The notes under the pieces: model-generated
The model's database searches: none
The model's input: only the letters and a program-made list of their open reading frames with translations
Told to the model about the DNA's origin: nothing
Translations under genes and position numbers: made by a program
Shown here: piece after piece, positions 34,801 through 45,567 of the stretch
Position numbering within the stretch: position 1 is the first letter of the stretch
How the letters are laid out: every line of letters starts with the position of its first letter
Source of the DNA: Marinobacter iranensis
GTDB taxonomy: Bacteria > Pseudomonadota > Gammaproteobacteria > Pseudomonadales > Oleiphilaceae
Assembly: GCF_029207565.1 (NCBI RefSeq)
Contig: NZ_JANCMW010000015.1
Coordinates: 1 to 64,000 of the forward strand
Direction of reading: 5' to 3'
DNA: 64,000 bases

Positions 34801-36951
34801 ATGAGCGCCATTCGTTACGACCTGGGGTCAGACCAGATCCTGACCCTGACCATCGACATGCCCGGCCAGTCCGCCAACACCATGAACGCCGATTTCCGCG
34901 CAGCGCTGACGGAGACGGCGGGCAAGGTAAAAAGCGATGTCGACAACATTCGCGGCATTATCGTCACCTCCGCCAAGAAAACCTTCTTCGCCGGCGGCGA
35001 CCTGAAAGAGCTCTTCAAAGTAACCCGCGAGGATGCCGGCTCCTTTGAAGACATGGTCAACAGCATGAAGGCCGAGATGCGGGCCCTGGAAACCAGCGGC
35101 AAGCCCATTGTGGCAGCAATTAACGGCTCGGCCCTGGGCGGCGGCCTGGAAATCTGCCTGGCCTGCCATCACCGGGTGGTAATGGACGACGACAGGATCC
35201 AGCTTGGCCTGCCGGAAGTCACCCTGGGCCTGTTGCCTGGTGGCGGTGGTACCCAGCGCCTGCCCCGTATGATCGGCCTGGAGGCGGCCTTCCCCTACCT
35301 GATGGAAGGCAAAAAGGTAAACCCGAAGGCGGCACTCAAGGCCGGCATTGTTGATGAACTGGCCTCTTCCACCGACGACATGATGGCCAAGGCCCGGGCC
35401 TTTATTGAAGCCAACCCGAAAAGCCAGCAACCCTGGGACCTGAAAGGTTTCAAGTTCCCCCGCGGCGCACCCCATCACCCGGCCATGGCCCAGAAGCTGG
35501 CGATTGCCCCGGCTATGCTCAAACAAAAGACCAAGGGCTGCTATCCCGCGCCGGGGCGTATCCTCTCCGCCGCCGTGGAAGGGGCCCAGGTGGACTTTGA
35601 TAACGGCAGCCTGATCGAAACCCGCTATTTCGCGGAACTGGTGACCGGCCAGGTCGCCAAGAACATGACCGGCACTTTCTGGTTCCAGCTCAACGCGGTG
35701 AACGCGGGTGAAAGCCGTCCCACAGGTGTGGAAAAAGAAAACTTCCGGAAGGTGGGGGTTCTGGGTGCCGGCATGATGGGCGCGGGCATCGCCTACTCTA
35801 CTGCAACGCGGGGTCTTGAGGTGGTACTCAAGGACGTATCCACGGAAAATGCCGAAAAGGGCAAAGCCTATTCCGAGAAACTTCTGGCGAAGAAAGTCAG
35901 CCGCGGACGCATGACAGAAGAGCAGAAAGCCGAGGTGCTGAACCGCATCAAGGCCACCGGTTCCGCCGACGACCTTGAAGGCTGTGACCTGGTCATCGAA
36001 GCCGTCTTCGAAGACAGCGACCTGAAAGCAAAGGTGACCCGGGAAGCGGAAGCGATGCTGATTGAGAACGGCATCTTTGCCTCCAACACTTCCACTATTC
36101 CAATTACACAACTTGCGAAAGCCTCGGCCAGACCGGAGAATTTCATCGGCCTGCATTTCTTCTCTCCGGTGGACAAGATGCAACTGGTGGAAATCATCGT
36201 AGGCAACAAGACCTCCGATGCTACCCTGGCCCGCGCCTTCGACTATGTTCAGCAGATCGGCAAGATCCCCATTGTGGTGAACGACAGCCGCGGCTTCTTC
36301 ACTTCCCGCGTGTTCGGCACCTTTGTGAACGAAGGCATCGCCATGCTGGGTGAAGGCATCCATCCGTCCAGCATCGAGAACGCCGGCGTTCTGGCCGGCA
36401 TGCCGGTGGGCCCGCTGGCGATTTCCGACGAAGTCAGCATGACACTGATGCAGCATATCCGTGACCAGAGCCGGAAAGACACCGAAGCGGCGGGCAAAAC
36501 CTGGAACGCGCACCCGGCCGAGGCAGTGATCGACCAGATGGTGGGCAGCCACAACCGCAAAGGCAAGGCTGCCGGCGCAGGTTTCTACGAGTACCCGGAA
36601 TCCGGCAAGAAATACCTGTGGCCGGAACTGGAAAACCTGTTCGTGGACCAGGAAAAGGCCCGGGCCACGGAGCTTCAGGACCTGAAAGACCGAATCCTGT
36701 TCATCCAGGCCATTGAAACCGTGCGCTGCCTTGAAGAAGGGGTGCTCCGCACCGTTGAAGATGCCAACATCGGCAGCATTTTTGGTATCGGCTATGCCCC
36801 CTGGACCGGCGGTGCCATCCAGTTCATCAATCAGTACGGTGTGAGGACCTTCGCAGAACGGGCAAAGACCCTTGCGAAGCGTTTCGGTGAACGCTTCAAC
36901 CCGCCCCGCCTGTTGCTCGAAAAAGCTGAAACCAACGCTATTTTCAAATAG
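34801..36951 (+). CDS. Multifunctional enoyl-CoA hydratase / 3-hydroxyacyl-CoA dehydrogenase
   Basis: This 716-aa fusion (FadJ/FadB class) starts at the ATG after GAGAGGAG. The N-terminal crotonase domain (residues about 1-200) shows the oxyanion hole AGGDLKELFK, NGSALGGGLE and the Glu-containing PEVTLGLLPGGGGT. The dehydrogenase domain begins with the NAD loop GVLGAGMMGAGIA (about residue 317), continues with FIGLHFFSPVDKM and NDSRGFFTSRV, and is followed by a second C-terminal helical domain. It carries out the second and third steps of beta-oxidation, with the preceding thiolase as the fourth. Confidence 0.93.
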   Translation: MSAIRYDLGSDQILTLTIDMPGQSANTMNADFRAALTETAGKVKSDVDNIRGIIVTSAKKTFFAGGDLKELFKVTREDAGSFEDMVNSMKAEMRALETSGKPIVAAINGSALGGGLEICLACHHRVVMDDDRIQLGLPEVTLGLLPGGGGTQRLPRMIGLEAAFPYLMEGKKVNPKAALKAGIVDELASSTDDMMAKARAFIEANPKSQQPWDLKGFKFPRGAPHHPAMAQKLAIAPAMLKQKTKGCYPAPGRILSAAVEGAQVDFDNGSLIETRYFAELVTGQVAKNMTGTFWFQLNAVNAGESRPTGVEKENFRKVGVLGAGMMGAGIAYSTATRGLEVVLKDVSTENAEKGKAYSEKLLAKKVSRGRMTEEQKAEVLNRIKATGSADDLEGCDLVIEAVFEDSDLKAKVTREAEAMLIENGIFASNTSTIPITQLAKASARPENFIGLHFFSPVDKMQLVEIIVGNKTSDATLARAFDYVQQIGKIPIVVNDSRGFFTSRVFGTFVNEGIAMLGEGIHPSSIENAGVLAGMPVGPLAISDEVSMTLMQHIRDQSRKDTEAAGKTWNAHPAEAVIDQMVGSHNRKGKAAGAGFYEYPESGKKYLWPELENLFVDQEKARATELQDLKDRILFIQAIETVRCLEEGVLRTVEDANIGSIFGIGYAPWTGGAIQFINQYGVRTFAERAKTLAKRFGERFNPPRLLLEKAETNAIFK

Positions 36952-36973
36952 GAGGCACAGCCCTTGTAATAGT

Positions 36974-37010
36974 CCTTGCCGGAGCGGGGCATTCGCGCCC
37001 TCCGGCAAGG
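36974..37010. terminator. Hairpin downstream of the beta-oxidation pair (possible terminator)
   Basis: CCTTGCCGGAG (36974-36984) and CTCCGGCAAGG (37000-37010) form a perfect 11-bp stem with a 15-nt loop, 23 bp after the stop codon. There is no strong T-run, so it may be a transcript-stabilising hairpin rather than an intrinsic terminator. The rest of the gap 36952-37245 holds no clear gene. Confidence 0.6.
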
Positions 37011-37245
37011 CGCTTCCCCGCCTTCCAACCTGCCCGCACAGTCACAAACCTGACGACTTCATGGACAGATTGTCACGAATCGAAACTTCCCCGCTATGGC
37101 AACCGGTCCGGTGCTTGCCTACAATAAAACCATGAGCCAATCCGGCGATATACAGAAAGCGTATGATCAACCGTCAGCGACCGCGCCTCAGTGGTCCCTC
37201 TCCGTAGCGCCCGGTATCGCCACACACCGTCAGGTAACAAAGCTT

Positions 37246-39420
37246 ATGAGCATCGCGGAACGAATGATCACCCGTCACATCATGACAAGGGGTGTGTTTA
37301 CGCCAGGCAAGAAGACGTTTGCCCTGGCTCTCATGCTTGCTCTTGCCGTACCGGTCTCGGCCAAGCTGGACACCGACAAGGTCTACGAGCCGGTGTCGCC
37401 GACGGTGGAGCAGGCCCGCGCTAATATACTGATAGCGCGCCAACTGCAATTCACCCATTTCCGCGATATGAGCATCAACGACTCGCTGTCAGGCGACGTG
37501 TTTGATGCCTACCTCAATTATCTGGATGGTCAGCGTATTTACCTGACACAAAAAGACATCGACAAAATCAGTGCGGTTCGTTCAGGGCTTGGCTCGGCAC
37601 TCAAAACCGGACAACTGCAACCCGGCTTTGACATCTACAACCTTGTTCAGCAAAGAATCATTGAACGCCTGGAATTCGCCCTTGCCCTGATTGATGACGG
37701 CATCGACAAACTCGACTTCAGCGCTGACGAACGCATCCTGCTGGATCGCTCCGATGCTGACTGGGAGGCCGACAGGGAAGCCCTCGACGCCCTCTGGGTA
37801 AAAAGGATCAAGAACGCCGTTCTCGCCCAGCGCCTCAATGATTCCGACGACGGTTCGATTAAGGAGGCCCTGCGCCGCCGCTACGAAGGTCAGTTAAAGC
37901 GCGCCTACCAGGCCCGTAGTGAAGACGCATTCCAGGCCTACATGAATGCCTTTACCGGCATGTGGGACCCGCACACCTCCTATTTCTCCCCTCGCACCTC
38001 CGAGAACTTCAACATCAACATGAGCCTCTCGCTCGAGGGTATCGGGGCGGTACTGCAGTCAGACAACGAGTACACCAAGGTGGTACGCCTGGTGCCGGGT
38101 GGGCCCGCCTCCAAGCAGGGTCAGCTTGAGCCGGCGGACCGCATTGTGTCCGTCAAACAGGAAGACGAGGAAAAGCCCGTCAACGTTATAGGCTGGCGTC
38201 TTGACGAGGTGGTGGACCTGATACGCGGCCCCCGCGAGTCAACCGTGACCCTGGAAGTCATCCCCGCTGATGCCCCGGATGAAACCGTCACCGAAACCAT
38301 TGCCATCACGCGCGACAAGGTAAAACTTGAGGAACAAAGTGCCAGCAAGGAGGTCATCGAGTTCGAGCGAGACAACGACACCTATCGTATCGGCGTGATC
38401 AACATCCCCACGTTTTATGCCGACTTCAAGGCCATGCAGGCTGGCGACCCCAACTACAAGAGCACCACCCGTGACGTTCGCAAGCTGATCGACGAGCTCA
38501 AGGCAGAGGAGGTCGACGGCGTGGTGATCGACCTGCGAAATAACGGAGGCGGTGCGCTCCATGAGGCCAATGACCTGGTCGGACTGTTTATCGAGGAAGG
38601 ACCTACCGTACAGATTCGCAACTCCAACAACGATGTCCAGGTCCTTAACGACGAGGACCCGTCCGTGGCCTATGACGGGCCACTGGTTGTGCTGGTCAAT
38701 CGCATGAGTGCTTCTGCATCCGAGATCTTTGCCGGTGCCATCCAGGATTATGGCCGGGGCCTGGTTGTCGGGTCCCAGACCTTTGGCAAGGGTACCGTCC
38801 AGGCCGTCCGCCCCCTGAACCATGGTCAGTTGAAAATCACCCAAAGCAAGTTTTACCGGGTATCTGGTGGCTCTACCCAACACAAGGGCGTGATTCCCGA
38901 TATCGAGATTCCCTCCCGCGTGGACAAAACCCGTATCGGTGAGGATGCCCTGGACCGCGCCCTGCCCTGGGACCAGATCGAAGCAGTTCCCCATGCGCGC
39001 TACTTCGATTTCAGCGGCATTATCGACGAACTTCGCAAACGCCACGACAACCGGTTTGAAGAGCATCCGGAGTTCAGCCTGCTGCAGAAGGAAATCGAAT
39101 TCCTCAAACAACAGCGCGAGCGGGAATACGTCAGCCTTAACCTGGAAAAGCGCAAGGAACACCACTCACAAATTGAACGCACCCGGCTGACCATTGCCAA
39201 CGCCCGCCGCGACATTCACGGCGAAGAGGCCTTCGAAAGCCTGGACGAGTTGGACGACTGGCAAGACCAGCAAGCTGCGGAACCGGACAATGCCGATGAC
39301 GAGCTGGACTTTATTATCCGGGAAGGTGGCAACATCATGGCGGACATGCTGGAGCTGGATCAGCGCATGGCGTCCATACTGAATCCGAAACAGATCACCG
39401 CTCAGGCTCAGGCGCGCTGA
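37246..39420 (+). CDS. prc: Carboxy-terminal (tail-specific) processing protease
   Basis: Prc/Tsp-type S41 protease (about 724 aa) trims periplasmic proteins from the C-terminus. Domains are a signal peptide (KKTFALALMLALAVPVSAK), an N-terminal helical domain, a PDZ domain (IGAVLQSDNEYTKVVRLVPG), the catalytic core and the C-terminal DUF3340-like region. The catalytic pair is Ser490 (in SASASEIFAG) and Lys515 (FGKGTVQ), with Asp501; the 11- and 25-residue spacings equal those of E. coli Ser430/Asp441/Lys455. The start is uncertain: ATGs at 37246, 37264 and 37282 are all possible. Confidence 0.93.
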   Translation: MSIAERMITRHIMTRGVFTPGKKTFALALMLALAVPVSAKLDTDKVYEPVSPTVEQARANILIARQLQFTHFRDMSINDSLSGDVFDAYLNYLDGQRIYLTQKDIDKISAVRSGLGSALKTGQLQPGFDIYNLVQQRIIERLEFALALIDDGIDKLDFSADERILLDRSDADWEADREALDALWVKRIKNAVLAQRLNDSDDGSIKEALRRRYEGQLKRAYQARSEDAFQAYMNAFTGMWDPHTSYFSPRTSENFNINMSLSLEGIGAVLQSDNEYTKVVRLVPGGPASKQGQLEPADRIVSVKQEDEEKPVNVIGWRLDEVVDLIRGPRESTVTLEVIPADAPDETVTETIAITRDKVKLEEQSASKEVIEFERDNDTYRIGVINIPTFYADFKAMQAGDPNYKSTTRDVRKLIDELKAEEVDGVVIDLRNNGGGALHEANDLVGLFIEEGPTVQIRNSNNDVQVLNDEDPSVAYDGPLVVLVNRMSASASEIFAGAIQDYGRGLVVGSQTFGKGTVQAVRPLNHGQLKITQSKFYRVSGGSTQHKGVIPDIEIPSRVDKTRIGEDALDRALPWDQIEAVPHARYFDFSGIIDELRKRHDNRFEEHPEFSLLQKEIEFLKQQREREYVSLNLEKRKEHHSQIERTRLTIANARRDIHGEEAFESLDELDDWQDQQAAEPDNADDELDFIIREGGNIMADMLELDQRMASILNPKQITAQAQAR

Positions 39421-39448
39421 GCGGCAAAGGACAGCCAGCGCGGCGAGT

Positions 39449-39471
39449 GCCCTGTCAGGGATAGACAGGGC
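39449..39471. terminator. Hairpin between convergent prc and mtnA
   Basis: GCCCTGTC (39449-39456) and GACAGGGC (39464-39471) form a perfect 8-bp stem with a 7-nt loop in the 52-bp gap between the two convergent stops. T-runs are absent, so termination strength is doubtful, but the position suits a shared transcript end. Confidence 0.5.
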
Positions 39472-39472
39472 C

Positions 39473-40537
39473 TCAGCTGAACAGCGACTTCATACCGGTC
39501 ACATTCGGCGTACTGACAATCCCCTTCTCAGTCACGATGACGTCAATCAGGCTTGCCGGTGTCACATCGAATACCGGGTTGAATACCTTCGCCCCCGCCG
39601 GTGCGATCGACACACCCCGAATCTGTCTTAGCTCCGTGCCCTCCCGCTCCTCAATGGGAATGTCCTTACCGGATGCCAGAGCCATATCCACGGTACTGGA
39701 CGGAGCGACGACCATGAATCCGACTTTGTGGTGCCGCGCCAGGACAGCGAGGCTGTACGTACCGATCTTGTTAGCCACATCGCCGTTGGCGGTGATCCGG
39801 TCGGCGCCCACGATCACCCAGCGCACATTGCCGGCCGCAAGAATGGAGGCCGCCGCGCCATCTGCATTAAGCGTGACCGGAATGCCGTCCTGCGCCAGCT
39901 CCCAGGCGGTCAACCGGCTGCCCTGAAGCCATGGCCGGGTTTCATCAGCGAAAACGTCTTTCAACAGCTTCTTTTCATGCAAGCGGCGAATAACACCCAG
40001 GGCAGTACCATAACCACCGGTCGCAAGGGCACCGGTATTGCAGTGGGTCAGCACTGAAAACGGCTTTTCCGCCGCCATATGGGCCAGGGCGTTGTCCGCC
40101 ATGGCCAGATTGGCAGCAAGGTCTTCTTCGTGAATCTGAACCGCCACTTTGGCAAGGCGCTTCACCGCCTCATCCAGGGAATGGCATCCGGCAAACTCCT
40201 GTTCCATTTTCTGGAGCGCCCAGAACAGGTTCACTGCCGTTGGCCGGGAGGCCGCCAGCTCGCGAATGGCCTGCTTGATTTCAGCCTTCCAGTCGCCACC
40301 ACCGGCATGGCGGGCAGCCAGCGCAACACCATAGGCGGCACTGATGCCAATGGCAGGAGCACCACGTACCACCATTTCCCGAATACACTGGGCCACACCG
40401 GAAGCACCCTCCAGAGTAATCCAGTGTTCCTCATCCGGCAGCAGCCGCTGGTCCAGTAGCTCAAGGCTGCCACCGTGCCACCGCATGGCCACGGTGCCAA
40501 CAGAACGTTCTCGAGCTGAAACAGGGGTACGACTCAT
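39473..40537 (-). CDS. mtnA: Methylthioribose-1-phosphate isomerase
   Basis: MtnA (354 aa) converts 5-methylthioribose 1-phosphate to the ribulose form in methionine salvage. The IF2B-like fold shows [34 protein letters not shown] (with the catalytic Cys), [19 protein letters not shown] (with the conserved Asp) and the end [23 protein letters not shown] precedes the ATG. It is divergent from the MTA deaminase gene across 160 bp, as I recall for Pseudomonas aeruginosa. Confidence 0.95.
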   Translation of the reverse strand: MSRTPVSARERSVGTVAMRWHGGSLELLDQRLLPDEEHWITLEGASGVAQCIREMVVRGAPAIGISAAYGVALAARHAGGGDWKAEIKQAIRELAASRPTAVNLFWALQKMEQEFAGCHSLDEAVKRLAKVAVQIHEEDLAANLAMADNALAHMAAEKPFSVLTHCNTGALATGGYGTALGVIRRLHEKKLLKDVFADETRPWLQGSRLTAWELAQDGIPVTLNADGAAASILAAGNVRWVIVGADRITANGDVANKIGTYSLAVLARHHKVGFMVVAPSSTVDMALASGKDIPIEEREGTELRQIRGVSIAPAGAKVFNPVFDVTPASLIDVIVTEKGIVSTPNVTGMKSLFS

Positions 40538-40697
40538 TCATTAACTCCTGATGGATTACAAAACAGTAGTATACCTGTGTTGATGCCCTAAACTCAGCCC
40601 CCAGGGTAGTTCTCGGCCGGGCCGGTCGCTATACTTCCGGGCTACATTCCCAGGCAACGTGGCCCCGTTCCAGGTTGTACGTACAAAGGCAGGGTAA

Positions 40698-42038
40698 ATG
40701 ACGGCAGATACCATCACCGCAGCGGACATCCGTATCAACGCACGCTGGCTGATTCCAATCGAACCCGCGGACGTGGTTCTGGAATACCAGGCTTTGCTTG
40801 TTCAGGGTGACCGTATTGCCGCCATCGTATCGCAAAGCGAGGCGGACTCCCGCTTCCGTGCCAAGGAAACCATCGACCTCCCCAGCCATGTAGTGCTGCC
40901 AGGCCTCATCAATATGCACGGCCACGCCGCCATGTCACTGTTTCGTGGCCTGGCCGATGACCTGCCCCTGATGACCTGGCTTAACGATCATATATGGCCA
41001 GCGGAAGGTGCGTTTGTCAGTGAAGAATTCATTGCCGATGGCACGCAGCTCGCCATGGCGGAAATGCTTCGCACCGGCACCACCACGTTTTCCGATATGT
41101 ATTTCTTTCCGGAAATCGTTGCCCAGCTTGCCCGTGATGCCGGTATGCGGGCCCAGATCTGCTTCCCGCTACTGGACTTCCCCACACCCTGGGGTGCCGG
41201 GCCGGTGGACTACCTGACCAAGGGCGAAGCCTTTATCCGCCAGTGGCACGGCGACCCGTTCATCATGCCTGCCATCGGCCCCCATGCGCCCTACACGGTC
41301 TCGGACGAGCCACTGAAAAAAGCCGTGGCGTTGTCCCGGGCAACCGGCGCGCGTATCCAGATTCACCTGCACGAAACCGCCTTCGAGGTGGCCGACGCCC
41401 TGGAGAAATCCGGCAAGCGCCCCACCCAGCGCCTGGTCGAACTGGAGGTACTGGGGCCCGAAACCCAGTGCGTGCACATGACACAGATCGACGATACCGA
41501 CTTGTCACTGCTGCAGAAAGCCGGCGCCCACGTTATCCACTGCCCGGAATCCAATTTGAAACTGGCCAGTGGCCTGAGCCCGGTGCAGAAGTTCCGCAAC
41601 GCCGGAATCAACGTCGCCATTGGCACCGACGGCGCCGCCAGCAATAATGATCTGGACCTGTTCGGCGAGCTCAGTACCGCAGCCATGCTGGCCAAGGTGG
41701 TGGCTGACGATGCCTCCGCGCTGTCTGCCCACGAAGCGCTGGCAATGGCGACCATCCAGGGCGCAAAGGCGCTGGGGCGGGACCATGAACTGGGCACACT
41801 GGAAGCCGGAAAACTGGCGGACATCATTGCCGTCGACCTGGGCGATCCGTTCCTGCAGCCGGTGTATGATCCCGCCTCACACCTGGTTTACAGCAACCAT
41901 GGCCGCCAGGTAAGCCATAGCTGGATCAACGGCGTACCCCAGGTACAGGAAGGCAAATTGACCCGTATTGACGTACCAGACCTGATGCTCCGCGTCCGGG
42001 GCTGGGCAGACCGAATTCGCGAACAGCAATCCAGCTGA
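40698..42038 (+). CDS. mtaD: 5-methylthioadenosine / S-adenosylhomocysteine deaminase
   Basis: This 446-aa amidohydrolase of the TRZ/ATZ group has zinc ligands His74 and His76 in NMHGHAAMS, then HLHET, a later His in QCVHMTQ and the metal Asp in [10 protein letters not shown]. It deaminates methylthioadenosine to methylthioinosine. Its place between mtnA and ubiG matches the Pseudomonas locus, where MTA is degraded through the inosine intermediate rather than by MtnP or Mtn/MtnK. The phosphorylase needed for the middle step is not in this window. Activity on S-adenosylhomocysteine is also plausible. Confidence 0.9.
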   Translation: MTADTITAADIRINARWLIPIEPADVVLEYQALLVQGDRIAAIVSQSEADSRFRAKETIDLPSHVVLPGLINMHGHAAMSLFRGLADDLPLMTWLNDHIWPAEGAFVSEEFIADGTQLAMAEMLRTGTTTFSDMYFFPEIVAQLARDAGMRAQICFPLLDFPTPWGAGPVDYLTKGEAFIRQWHGDPFIMPAIGPHAPYTVSDEPLKKAVALSRATGARIQIHLHETAFEVADALEKSGKRPTQRLVELEVLGPETQCVHMTQIDDTDLSLLQKAGAHVIHCPESNLKLASGLSPVQKFRNAGINVAIGTDGAASNNDLDLFGELSTAAMLAKVVADDASALSAHEALAMATIQGAKALGRDHELGTLEAGKLADIIAVDLGDPFLQPVYDPASHLVYSNHGRQVSHSWINGVPQVQEGKLTRIDVPDLMLRVRGWADRIREQQSS

Positions 42039-42072
42039 CGATCAACATTTCAGCGACCAGGCAGAACGGCAC

Positions 42073-42801
42073 ATGAGCAACCACAACGTAGACCAGAACG
42101 AAATCGCCAAGTTCGAGGCACTGGCCAGCCGCTGGTGGGACCCCACCAGCGAGTTTCGCCCTCTGCACGACATCAACCCCCTGCGCCTCAATTACATCGA
42201 TGAGCTCGCGCCCCTGGAGGGCAAACGCGCGCTGGACGTGGGCTGCGGTGGCGGCCTGCTCTCCGAGGGCATGGCACAACGCGGCGCCCATGTCACTGGC
42301 ATCGATATGGGCGAAGCCCCCTTGTCGGTGGCCCGGCTCCATGGCATGGAGAGTGGTATCAAGGTGGATTACCGCCAGATCACCGTGGAGGAACTGGCTC
42401 GGGACCCGGAACACGCCGGCCAGTACGATGTGGTGACCTGCCTGGAAATGCTGGAGCATGTTCCCGACCCGGCATCAGTGATCAGTGCCTGTGCGGCCCT
42501 GCTCAAACCCGGCGGGCATCTGTTTGTGTCCACCATCAACCGCAACCCCAAATCCTTCCTGTTTGCCATCATCGGCGCTGAATATGTGCTGCGGCTGCTG
42601 CCCAAGGGCACCCATGAATGGCGCAAGTTTATCCGGCCGTCGGAAATGTCGGACCACCTGCGCCACGCCGGACTGGAGATCCGCGATCTGACGGGTATGA
42701 CCTACAACCCGGTCACCAAAGTCTACCGGCTGGGGCGGGATGTGGACGTGAACTATATGATGCACGCCATCGACACCCGCGAGGAAGACGCGCAATCGTG
42801 A
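42073..42801 (+). CDS. ubiG: Ubiquinone biosynthesis O-methyltransferase
   Basis: UbiG (242 aa) performs both O-methylations of ubiquinone synthesis. It begins [20 protein letters not shown], a strong UbiG hallmark, and has the SAM loop [13 protein letters not shown] followed by [11 protein letters not shown]. Its stop overlaps the GTG start of gph (GTGA), so the two are translationally coupled. Confidence 0.96.
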   Translation: MSNHNVDQNEIAKFEALASRWWDPTSEFRPLHDINPLRLNYIDELAPLEGKRALDVGCGGGLLSEGMAQRGAHVTGIDMGEAPLSVARLHGMESGIKVDYRQITVEELARDPEHAGQYDVVTCLEMLEHVPDPASVISACAALLKPGGHLFVSTINRNPKSFLFAIIGAEYVLRLLPKGTHEWRKFIRPSEMSDHLRHAGLEIRDLTGMTYNPVTKVYRLGRDVDVNYMMHAIDTREEDAQS

Positions 42802-43469
42802 CTACAGCTCTCTCGTCCGTACCCTCTACCGTCCTGTTTGATCTGGACGGCACACTGATTGATACAGCACCGGATTTCATTCGCTGCCTGAATGAGTTGC
42901 GCCAGAGCCACGGGCTTCCGCCATTACCGGCGCCCCATATCCGGCGCTCTGTCTCCAACGGCGCCCGTGCCATGATCCGGGTGGGCTTTGGCCTTGAGCC
43001 GGACCACCCGGACTACCTTGAGAAACACACTGCCTTTCTCGACCTGTATGAAGCCGGTGTCGCCGTGGAAACCACCCTGTTCGAGGGCATGGACGACATC
43101 CTGAAAAGCCTGGAGGCCCGCCGCATTCCCTGGGGCATTGTCACCAACAAACCGGTTCGCTTTGCCGTGCCCCTGGTCGAGGCGCTGGGGCTTGCCAGCC
43201 GCTGTGCGGTTGTGATCTGCCCAGACCACGTTACCCACCGTAAGCCCCACCCGGAGGCACTGCTGCTCGCCTGCAGGGAAATGGGTGCCGAACCGGACAC
43301 TGCCATATACGTGGGCGACCACGAGCGCGACATTGAGGCCGGACGCAACGCAGGCATGACAACCATCGCCGTACGTTACGGTTATATCGAACAGCCAGAG
43401 ACGGTTGACCTGTGGCAAGCTGACCTCATCGCGGACACCGTCAGCGACCTGGCAAAACTGTTACAATAA
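42798..43469 (+). CDS. gph: Phosphoglycolate phosphatase family HAD hydrolase
   Basis: This 223-aa HAD hydrolase has nucleophile Asp15 and acid Asp17 in [10 protein letters not shown], motif II in VTNKP and motif IV in [13 protein letters not shown] chose the GTG at 42798 because it overlaps the ubiG stop by 4 bp and brings the DxD motif near the N-terminus, as usual. Position after ubiG matches Pseudomonas gph. MupP-like N-acetylmuramate phosphatase, a close relative in Pseudomonas, is an alternative and is encoded at the same place there. Confidence 0.88.
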   Translation: MTTALSSVPSTVLFDLDGTLIDTAPDFIRCLNELRQSHGLPPLPAPHIRRSVSNGARAMIRVGFGLEPDHPDYLEKHTAFLDLYEAGVAVETTLFEGMDDILKSLEARRIPWGIVTNKPVRFAVPLVEALGLASRCAVVICPDHVTHRKPHPEALLLACREMGAEPDTAIYVGDHERDIEAGRNAGMTTIAVRYGYIEQPETVDLWQADLIADTVSDLAKLLQ

Positions 43470-43513
43470 TACTCGTAACAGCGTCATTAGCACTTCCCAT
43501 ATGGAGATTCAGT

Positions 43514-44263
43514 ATGCAGGACTACCAAGCACCGGCCGACTTGCTGAAGGAACGCATTATCATGGTGACCGGTGCCGGCAGCGGGATCGGCCGTACTGCG
43601 GCAAAAGCCTATGCCGCCCATGGCGCCACTGTCATCCTCGTCGGTCGCACCGTCGCCAAACTGGAATCCGTCTACGATGAAATTGAAGCCGCCGGCTACC
43701 CCAAGCCCGCCATTGTGCCGCTGAATTTCGAAGGCGCCGCGGTGAAGGAATACGAAGAGCTGGCAATGACCATCGAAGACAACTTCGACCGCATCGATGG
43801 CCTGCTCCACAACGCGGCTATCCTCGGTACCCGCAGCCCGATCGAGCTCTACGACCCGGAAATCTGGAACAAAGTGATGCACGTGAACGCCACCGCGCCG
43901 TTCCTGCTCAGCCGGGCCATGGTCCCTTTGCTGCGCAAGTCTGACGATGCCTCGGTGATCTTCACATCCTCCGGCGTCGGGCGTCGGGCCAAGCCTTACT
44001 GGGGCGCCTATGCCGTCTCCAAGTTTGCCATTGAGGGCCTGAGCCAGATGCTGGCAGAGGAACTTGATGATGACCGCCATAATGTCCGGGTGAATAGTCT
44101 TAATCCGGGCGCTACCCGTACCAATATGAGAGCCACCGCGTATCCGGCCGAGAACCCGGACCAGAATCCGACGCCGGAAGAGCTGATGCCGGTGTACCTG
44201 TACCTGATGGGCCGGGACAGCCAAGGCGTGAATGGCCAGCAGATAGACGCACAGCCGAAATAA
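43514..44263 (+). CDS. yciK: YciK-family short-chain oxidoreductase
   Basis: This 249-aa classical SDR has the cofactor loop TGAGSGIGRT (19-28), the HNAAILG motif, and the catalytic SSGVG...YAVSK pair. The conserved C-terminal VNSLNPGATRTNMRA is typical of YciK. Substrate is unknown. It follows gph by 44 bp, and its stop overlaps the next ATG by one base (TAATG). Confidence 0.9.
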   Translation: MQDYQAPADLLKERIIMVTGAGSGIGRTAAKAYAAHGATVILVGRTVAKLESVYDEIEAAGYPKPAIVPLNFEGAAVKEYEELAMTIEDNFDRIDGLLHNAAILGTRSPIELYDPEIWNKVMHVNATAPFLLSRAMVPLLRKSDDASVIFTSSGVGRRAKPYWGAYAVSKFAIEGLSQMLAEELDDDRHNVRVNSLNPGATRTNMRATAYPAENPDQNPTPEELMPVYLYLMGRDSQGVNGQQIDAQPK

Positions 44264-44496
44264 TGGAATTGACGTTCTACACCACATCCCAATGCCACCT
44301 GTGCGAACTGGCGGAAGCATTGCTGGTAAACACGCCAATGCCCGAGCCGGTTCCCGTGGACGCTGTGGACATTGCCCAGTCCGAACAACTGGTGAAGCTG
44401 TACGGCACCCGGATTCCGGTACTGCGCCGCAACGACACCAGCGAGGAACTGGACTGGCCATTTACCAGGGACCAGTTAATAAACTTTCTTCGATGA
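44263..44496 (+). CDS. Glutaredoxin-like (DUF836) thioredoxin-fold protein
   Basis: This 77-aa protein starts MELTFYTTSQCHLC, with a CxxC pair (C11, C14) at the position of the glutaredoxin active site, and has the cis-Pro segment GTRIPVLRR. Such small proteins are common but uncharacterised disulfide reductases. Translationally coupled to yciK. Confidence 0.85.
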   Translation: MELTFYTTSQCHLCELAEALLVNTPMPEPVPVDAVDIAQSEQLVKLYGTRIPVLRRNDTSEELDWPFTRDQLINFLR

Positions 44497-44508
44497 GGAC
44501 TGCCTGAC

Positions 44509-45279
44509 ATGTTGATGGTCATTTCGCCCGCCAAGACACTGGACTACGACAGCCCGCTGGCGACCAGAAAAGCAACTCAGCCCGATTTTCTGGATGACGC
44601 CTGCGAGTTGGTGGACCAGTTGAAGGAGCTGGACCCCCATGACATCAGCAACCTGATGGGCATCAGTGACAAGCTCGGACAGCTCAACGCGGAGCGTTTT
44701 CGTACCTGGCACACCCCCTTCACGCCCGACAATGCCCGGCAGGCGGTGCTGGCGTTCAAAGGGGATGTCTATACCGGCCTGGATGCGGAAAGCTTCAGCG
44801 AGAAAGAGTTCGAGATTGCCCAGAAGCGCCTGAGAATTCTGTCCGGCCTCTACGGCGTGCTAAAACCGCTGGACCTGATGCAGCCCTACCGTCTTGAAAT
44901 GGGCACCAGGTTCGAGAACCGCCGGGGCAAGGACCTCTATGCGTTCTGGGGCAGCAAAATTACCGACGAGCTCAACCGCCTGTTGAAAACAGACGATGGC
45001 GTGCTGGTAAACCTGGCCTCCAACGAATACTTCAAGAGCGTACACAAGAAGGAACTGGACGGTCGCCTGGTGACCCCCCAGTTCAAGGACTGGAAAAACG
45101 GCCAGTACAAGATGATCAGTTTCTATGCCAAGAAGGCTCGGGGCCTGATGTGCCGCTACGCCATCCAGAACAACATCACCCAGGCCAGCGACCTGAAAGG
45201 CTTTGACCTGGAAGGCTATCGGTTCAGCGACGAACAGTCCGACGCCGACAACTGGGTGTTCCTGAGGAACGAACAGTAA
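44509..45279 (+). CDS. yaaA: YaaA-family peroxide stress protein
   Basis: This 256-aa protein of the DUF328 family has the unmistakable [17 protein letters not shown] start and the [20 protein letters not shown] core. YaaA is reported to limit Fenton damage by lowering free intracellular iron under peroxide stress in E. coli. It lies 12 bp after the glutaredoxin-like gene. Confidence 0.95.
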   Translation: MLMVISPAKTLDYDSPLATRKATQPDFLDDACELVDQLKELDPHDISNLMGISDKLGQLNAERFRTWHTPFTPDNARQAVLAFKGDVYTGLDAESFSEKEFEIAQKRLRILSGLYGVLKPLDLMQPYRLEMGTRFENRRGKDLYAFWGSKITDELNRLLKTDDGVLVNLASNEYFKSVHKKELDGRLVTPQFKDWKNGQYKMISFYAKKARGLMCRYAIQNNITQASDLKGFDLEGYRFSDEQSDADNWVFLRNEQ

Positions 45280-45305
45280 ACCTTTCACAGAATCCGGAGC
45301 CATTA

Positions 45306-45506
45306 ATGAGTGAAGCCGTATTTTCCCAGCTCGCCATGCTGGTCCTTCTCACAGGCCTGATTGTCTGGATGGGATTCATCGTGTGGGACCTGGCCAAGAA
45401 GTCCCAGGCCGGCCGGTTTGGCACCATCGCGCTGTTTACCATTCTGGGCGCCGGTGTGGTGGGATTCATCATCAAGACTGTGATGGTGGAAATCATGCAG
45501 CTCTGA
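45306..45506 (+). CDS. DUF2788 small membrane protein
   Basis: This 66-aa protein has two hydrophobic helices (about 8-28 and 40-62), separated by a basic loop with DLAKKSQAGRFG. It matches the DUF2788 family by length and layout. No function is known. It follows yaaA by 26 bp with an AATCCGGAG ribosome site. Confidence 0.82.
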   Translation: MSEAVFSQLAMLVLLTGLIVWMGFIVWDLAKKSQAGRFGTIALFTILGAGVVGFIIKTVMVEIMQL

Positions 45507-45567
45507 GTTATCATCCCTCCCCTTTTTCAATATCGACATCATCCAATAGCCAACAAGGACCCGGACC

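Noticed and set aside
34828-37008. A very long open frame (726 codons) on the minus strand, and a second one at 33536-34777
   Set aside because: Both lie antisense to the thiolase and hydratase/dehydrogenase genes, whose catalytic motifs are intact. The antisense products are rich in His and Gly and unlike any family.
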